DNA of 10,413 nt from Candidatus Melainabacteria bacterium. Lineage in GTDB: Bacteria > Cyanobacteriota > Vampirovibrionia > Obscuribacterales > Obscuribacteraceae. Positions 7,550 through 10,413 of the stretch are shown in pieces. The translations under genes were made by a program, and so were the position numbers. Where the stretch lies: the NCBI GenBank assembly GCA_014380105.1, contig JACMKL010000705.1:1-10413 (forward strand), in the 5' to 3' direction. How positions within the stretch are numbered: position 1 is the first letter of the stretch; every line of letters begins with the position of its first letter. Below the pieces are notes generated by a model that saw nothing but the letters and a program-made list of their open reading frames with translations, searched no databases and was not told where the DNA came from.

Positions 7550-9040
7550 TCAAATTACGGTTGAAAAATTATGCATATTAATCGACGCGGGTGACAGAGT
7601 CAGATATCGTTGAGTTTCCAGAAATTCTCTCGGAGCGAACTCAAGCTCATTTTCTAAGGTCATTTCATGATTAACACTGGTTGGAAGTTTGTCAATCGGC
7701 AAGAGAGCTTTAGCTACTTTACGGACCCAAGATAACTGCTCCAGTCCTTCTACTAGAATACTCAAGACTGCAATCGAACCATCAATAGCAGCGAAAACGC
7801 TTACTTGATAAAAGTCGTTTCGGCCTGACAGTAGTCGATTCACAATGACCTTTCTACAAACACCATCACTGTTGCGACTAGTTGATTCTGATGAGCCAGT
7901 ACAAGATTGACTGAAGAGTTCAATCAACTCTTCCGCTTTTTGCCCAGTTACTACTCCATAACGGCAATAGGTCTTGGGTGTGACAAACCGAGCAGTCCTT
8001 AGCGGTCCAGTCACAGAGCGCGATTCGATAATGCTTCCACTGTCGAGAAAGCGAAAAACAAAATGTCCTGGCAATTCAAGCGACCACTTACCGCTCAAAA
8101 CTCGGATATTTTCCCGTCTGTAGCCAAGTGTCGGCTTTCCACAAGCTAAGCCTGCGCGCTCCTCAACTAACTCGCGACAAGCGACAGTGACACCTTGTTG
8201 AATAAGGTAATCATTTATTTCGCGCCATTCTTGCCAGGGGAAATTGCGTTTTGGATCCACTCCAAAAGCATCCTCTAACAACGCGGAAATAGTCAAAAGC
8301 TCATTTACCTCATTCCTATCTATGGGAATTCGCCAAGACGTTTCGAAAAGCATTTTATTGACAGCGCTTCCGAAGCGCATGTCTGCATAGAAATCAGACC
8401 AGCAGGGGAAAAAGTCTAAACCAGATTGAGGGTCGATAAGTACGCGGACGGCCCACTCAATATTGCGCGGTCCAGTTAGACCAATTATGTTACTTTCAGA
8501 CTGGTACAAAAAACGCAGTCCAGAAGCATTGCTTAAATCTGATAAATTCGCAGGATTAGCAAACCATTTCGTCTCCGGCACAGCGTCTGGATTACAATTC
8601 TCGCTCGCTTCACGACAGAGTGTTTGAAGCCAACCTAAATAGTACAACTCGAGTCTTTGAGTATCTTGGTGTTGAAAGTATCCGGTATCGTCTCCTGTTT
8701 GCTCACAAGCCTCTACTGAATTCCAAACTATTCGCGTTTCGATCTTGAGTTTTTTGATTAACTCAATCACTTGTTTGTGATAGCCGGGTCCAGCAAAAGC
8801 AGTTTTTGCAGTCAGCCTTACTTGCCCGTTCGGAAGGAGGTCTACAGAAAGTGGAGGAACAGCTTTGTTGAGCGAAATGAGTAGGCGTATGTGACCCAAT
8901 TCATTGGTAGCTAAAAAGCAGCTACTTTCGGGAGCAAGTCGATTCAATACAAGACTTTGTGCTTGTTCGACAAATTGCTCTATACCATCGCGGCCATCTC
9001 CGATCGAACCTCTGAGCCTGATACCAAATTCGTAAACCAT
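7550..9040 (-). CDS. Uncharacterised 496-residue protein between response regulator and histidine kinase
   Basis: I do not recognise this family. No signal peptide or membrane segment is visible, so it is probably cytosolic. The N-terminal 110 residues look like an alpha/beta domain (EFGIRLRG at 4-11, LGHIRLLISL at 48-57, LSVDLLPNGQVRLTAK at 64-79), followed by AGPGYHKQVIELIKKLKI (83-100), a loop-helix that is the best search seed. The middle (125-290) is rich in Trp and aromatic residues (LYYLGWL, FFPCWSDFYAD, FPWQEWREIND). The C-terminal 200 residues alternate short strands. Ten cysteines are scattered without CxxC pairs. ATG 9040 has a good AGGA ribosome site six bases upstream. It lies 206 bases after the regulator gene and 63 before the kinase, all on the same strand. 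From position it may be an accessory, output or signal-input protein of the two-component pair; this is inference only. Coding nature is supported by length and ribosome site. Confidence 0.8.
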   Translation of the reverse strand: MVYEFGIRLRGSIGDGRDGIEQFVEQAQSLVLNRLAPESSCFLATNELGHIRLLISLNKAVPPLSVDLLPNGQVRLTAKTAFAGPGYHKQVIELIKKLKIETRIVWNSVEACEQTGDDTGYFQHQDTQRLELYYLGWLQTLCREASENCNPDAVPETKWFANPANLSDLSNASGLRFLYQSESNIIGLTGPRNIEWAVRVLIDPQSGLDFFPCWSDFYADMRFGSAVNKMLFETSWRIPIDRNEVNELLTISALLEDAFGVDPKRNFPWQEWREINDYLIQQGVTVACRELVEERAGLACGKPTLGYRRENIRVLSGKWSLELPGHFVFRFLDSGSIIESRSVTGPLRTARFVTPKTYCRYGVVTGQKAEELIELFSQSCTGSSESTSRNSDGVCRKVIVNRLLSGRNDFYQVSVFAAIDGSIAVLSILVEGLEQLSWVRKVAKALLPIDKLPTSVNHEMTLENELEFAPREFLETQRYLTLSPASINMHNFSTVI

Positions 9041-9088
9041 ACTACTTCCTCAGACTTCGAAAACTGCTGGTCAAATCTGCGACCACAA

Positions 9089-9104
9089 GTGAATGCCGAT
9101 TCAC
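9089..9104. repeat. 16-bp dyad upstream of the uncharacterised gene
   Basis: GTGAAT (9089-9094) and ATTCAC (9099-9104) flank GCCG, a perfect 6-bp inverted repeat. It lies 49-64 bases before the ATG at 9040, in the 206-base gap (9041-9246) that otherwise shows no gene and no terminator. It could be an operator or a 5' leader hairpin for the 496-residue gene. A possible weak promoter upstream is TTGTTG-17-TAAATT (about 9173-9201, minus strand), but it is poor at the -35. Confidence 0.3.
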
Positions 9105-9246
9105 CAAGCCGCAATAAAATAAGTCCCGCTTCTGACAATTCAGCAAAGCGGAAAAATGAAATGCGAATTTCTAAATTTAAGTGTGAAGCCTAATTCCAAC
9201 AAACACATGACAAGCCGGCTCTAGCAAATACCAGAAAGACAGATGC

Positions 9247-9918
9247 TCAAGGCTCAAGCTTGTATCCCACACCATATATAGTGCGTATCAAAGGATTGGA
9301 CTTTTCAGAATCGATCCCTTGCCGCAATCTAGCCAGAGATTGCCTGACAGTATCAATTGACGCCGTACTATCGGAGCGCCAAACATGACTAAGGAGAGCC
9401 TCTCCGCTAAAAATCTGACTGGGATGTCGCATTAAAAATTCTAGTAGGGCGAATTCTTTAGGATGCAGCTTGACTTCAACACCATCACGCAAAATTTTGT
9501 GATCAAGTGGGAAAAGTTCTATATTTCTGATTTTTAAAGTCTTATGAACAAATCTTGCCGGTCTTCGGAGAAGTGCTCTCACCCTTGCTGAAAGTTCTCT
9601 CATATGGAACGGTTTGGTAAGGTAGTCGTCTGCGCCGGAATCGAGGCCTACTTCCTTGTCGGCAACTGCAGAGCGTCCCGTCAAAAATATAGCCGGAGTC
9701 AAACCACCGGCAGCACGGAAGTCCTTTAGTATTTCGACTCCAGTTGCATCCGGTAACGTCCAATCCAAGATCAATATATCGTAATTAGACATTTTCAAGT
9801 GCTCACGGGCATCTTCACCGCAATGAACAATCTCGACTGTATGCTTTTCATAAACAAGCAGATCGCGGATCATAGTAGTCAAGTCCTGATCGTCTTCAAC
9901 GACTAGTATTTTAGCCAT
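9247..9918 (-). CDS. OmpR/PhoB-family response regulator
   Basis: A complete 223-residue transcription factor. Receiver domain about 1-118: acidic pocket Glu8, Asp9, Asp10; phosphoacceptor Asp52 in LILDWTLPD; Thr80; and Lys102 in the LTKPF motif, all intact. Winged-helix DNA-binding domain about 125-223: KLHPKEFALLEFLMRHPSQIFS, the recognition-helix region SIDTVRQSLARLRQ and the terminal hairpin IRTIYGVGYKLEP. It should be phosphorylated by the kinase at 5291-7486 and bind DNA as a dimer. ATG 9918 has AAAGG about nine bases upstream. The promoter region is shared with the divergent glycosidase-like gene at 10113, whose dyads at 10006-10044 are candidate binding sites, allowing autoregulation. 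The stop codon lies in a tandem 7-bp repeat (GCTCAAG twice, 9245-9258 on the plus strand), probably trivial. Confidence 0.95.
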   Translation of the reverse strand: MAKILVVEDDQDLTTMIRDLLVYEKHTVEIVHCGEDAREHLKMSNYDILILDWTLPDATGVEILKDFRAAGGLTPAIFLTGRSAVADKEVGLDSGADDYLTKPFHMRELSARVRALLRRPARFVHKTLKIRNIELFPLDHKILRDGVEVKLHPKEFALLEFLMRHPSQIFSGEALLSHVWRSDSTASIDTVRQSLARLRQGIDSEKSNPLIRTIYGVGYKLEP

Positions 9919-10005
9919 CAGAGTCAGCCTTTCTATGCGTCCTTTGGGTCAAAACAAATTTCCAGTATGGATCTACTGCCGCAATCTTATCATCTTAAGG
10001 ATTTA

Positions 10006-10028
10006 CACTTCGGCAAATGCCCGAAGTG
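10006..10028. repeat. 8-bp inverted repeat at the centre of the divergent intergenic region
   Basis: CACTTCGG (10006-10013) and CCGAAGTG (10021-10028) form a perfect 8-bp stem with a 7-base spacer. A shifted pairing with one bulged C extends the stem into GGC/GCC. Its centre is within two bases of the midpoint between the two divergent start codons (9918 and 10113). No T-run flanks it, so it is more likely an operator or a leader structure than a terminator. Confidence 0.45.
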
Positions 10029-10044
10029 GTCATAGATGTGACCA
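10027..10044. promoter_or_regulatory. Candidate operator TGGTCA-N6-TGACCA
   Basis: TGGTCA (10027-10032) and TGACCA (10039-10044) form an 18-bp dyad abutting the larger inverted repeat and ending five bases before the predicted -35 of the plus-strand promoter. The geometry suits an activator site for the gene at 10113. AGATG occurs at 10034 and again at 10048, and GTGAC at 10038 and 10056, so the site could also be read as direct repeats, the arrangement OmpR/PhoB regulators usually bind. Which protein binds is unknown. Confidence 0.35.
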
Positions 10045-10049
10045 TACAG

Positions 10050-10078
10050 ATGACGGTGACTTCGAGATCTTCTATGAT
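10050..10078 (+). promoter_or_regulatory. Candidate sigma-70-type promoter for the glycosidase-like gene
   Basis: ATGACG (10050-10055; 4 of 6 to the -35 consensus) and TATGAT (10073-10078; 5 of 6 to the -10 consensus) are separated by exactly 17 bases. The predicted start of transcription is near 10085, leaving a leader of about 28 bases that contains the AGGAG ribosome site. I found no equally good promoter for the response regulator on the other strand. Confidence 0.45.
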
Positions 10079-10112
10079 TCGTGTTTTCAGAAATTGATAG
10101 GAGATTCTCTAA

Positions 10113-10413
10113 GTGCCATGGAGTCCGGAAAATAAGTTTTTATGGGATTTCTGGTTCGCTCGCCAAGGCGAAGAATTGCACGTGTTTTATCTGACAGCTG
10201 GTCACGAGCAATGCAAATATAACGACCGCCTCAAAGATGATCTTTCCTACGTAGGACATGCACTTCTCAGCCCTTACGGTTGGCGAGAATGTACAAATAG
10301 CAGCGCATTTACCGCTGGCGCCCCCGGTGCCTGGGATGACTTATCAATTTGGACCGGAAGTATTATTAAAGATGTTCAGTCGAATCGGTTTTATTTTTTC
10401 TATACTGCCAGAT
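10113..10413 (+). CDS. GH32/GH43/GH68-clan glycosidase-like protein, 3' end cut off by window
   Basis: The first 100 residues of a five-bladed beta-propeller glycosidase-like protein. Motifs: LWDFWFARQGEELHVFYLTA (10-29), with Asp12 the candidate nucleophile; YVGHALLSPYGW (46-57), the strand typical of this clan (usually VGHA.S.DL..W); and PGAWDDLSIWTGSI (71-84), with the clan's DD...TGS pattern, followed by FYFFYTAR. The start is GTG 10113: TAA is the preceding in-frame codon, and AGGAG lies nine bases upstream. There is no signal peptide, so it is probably cytosolic, acting on a sugar or fructoside-like substrate if catalytically active; the acid/base Glu would lie beyond the window. It is divergent from the response regulator with a 194-base shared control region, suggesting regulation by it. 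Some members are annotated only as GH32-like, so activity is unproven. Confidence 0.75.
   Translation, partial: MPWSPENKFLWDFWFARQGEELHVFYLTAGHEQCKYNDRLKDDLSYVGHALLSPYGWRECTNSSAFTAGAPGAWDDLSIWTGSIIKDVQSNRFYFFYTAR

Noticed and set aside
8957..9193. 78-residue plus-strand open frame across the 496-residue gene start
   Set aside because: It is mostly antisense to the start of the 496-residue gene and has no ribosome site or recognisable protein pattern.
9213..9222. AGCCGGCT palindrome after the response regulator
   Set aside because: An 8-bp self-complementary stretch with no loop, T-run or second copy; expected by chance.
9935..10135. 66-residue plus-strand open frame in the divergent intergenic region
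   Set aside because: It covers the dyads and promoter and overlaps the glycosidase-like start in another frame; the translation looks random.
1..10413. CRISPR, insertion sequence, tRNA/rRNA or defence-island signatures
   Set aside because: I saw no spaced direct repeats, transposase motifs, terminal inverted repeats or tRNA-like cloverleaf anywhere in the window.

Overview
The window is ordinary, densely packed bacterial chromosome with moderate base composition. It holds seven protein genes, two of them cut by the window edges, and I see no RNA gene, mobile element or CRISPR array. Nothing fixes the taxon. The mix is a large two-TM PAS histidine kinase, a TPR membrane protein, a signal-peptide redoxin, an ArgZ/DDAH-like amidinotransferase and a large secreted-enzyme-like protein without homologues I can name. 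That mix reminds me of environmental non-photosynthetic cyanobacterial relatives (Obscuribacterales/Vampirovibrionia), but this is a weak impression.

Left block (1-3273, minus strand): TPR membrane protein, then a secreted peroxiredoxin-like protein, then an amidinotransferase-superfamily enzyme that runs off the left edge. The gaps are about 41 and 53 bases, so they could form one operon. Both junctions carry a small hairpin that may set relative expression.

Middle (3415-5268, plus strand): one 617-residue protein, divergent from the TPR gene. It has a low-complexity N-terminal half with a repeated short motif around Asn-Phe and Pro, then a lysozyme/chitosanase-like domain, then a CHAP/NlpC-like cysteine-peptidase domain whose expected catalytic His appears to be Asp. 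It ends 22 bases from the convergent histidine kinase.

Right block (5291-9918, minus strand): an OmpR/PhoB-type response regulator, an unrecognised 496-residue soluble protein, and a membrane PAS-PAS histidine kinase, in transcription order. The regulator and kinase probably form a two-component pair, with the unknown protein as a possible third component. The kinase has no ribosome binding site, but a promoter-like sequence is placed so that transcription would begin at its ATG, suggesting a leaderless mRNA.

Right edge (10113-10413, plus strand): the start of a GH32/GH43/GH68-clan five-bladed-propeller glycosidase-like gene with a GTG start, divergent from the response regulator. The shared intergenic region holds two adjacent dyads and a good plus-strand promoter, which is a natural place for the response regulator to act.
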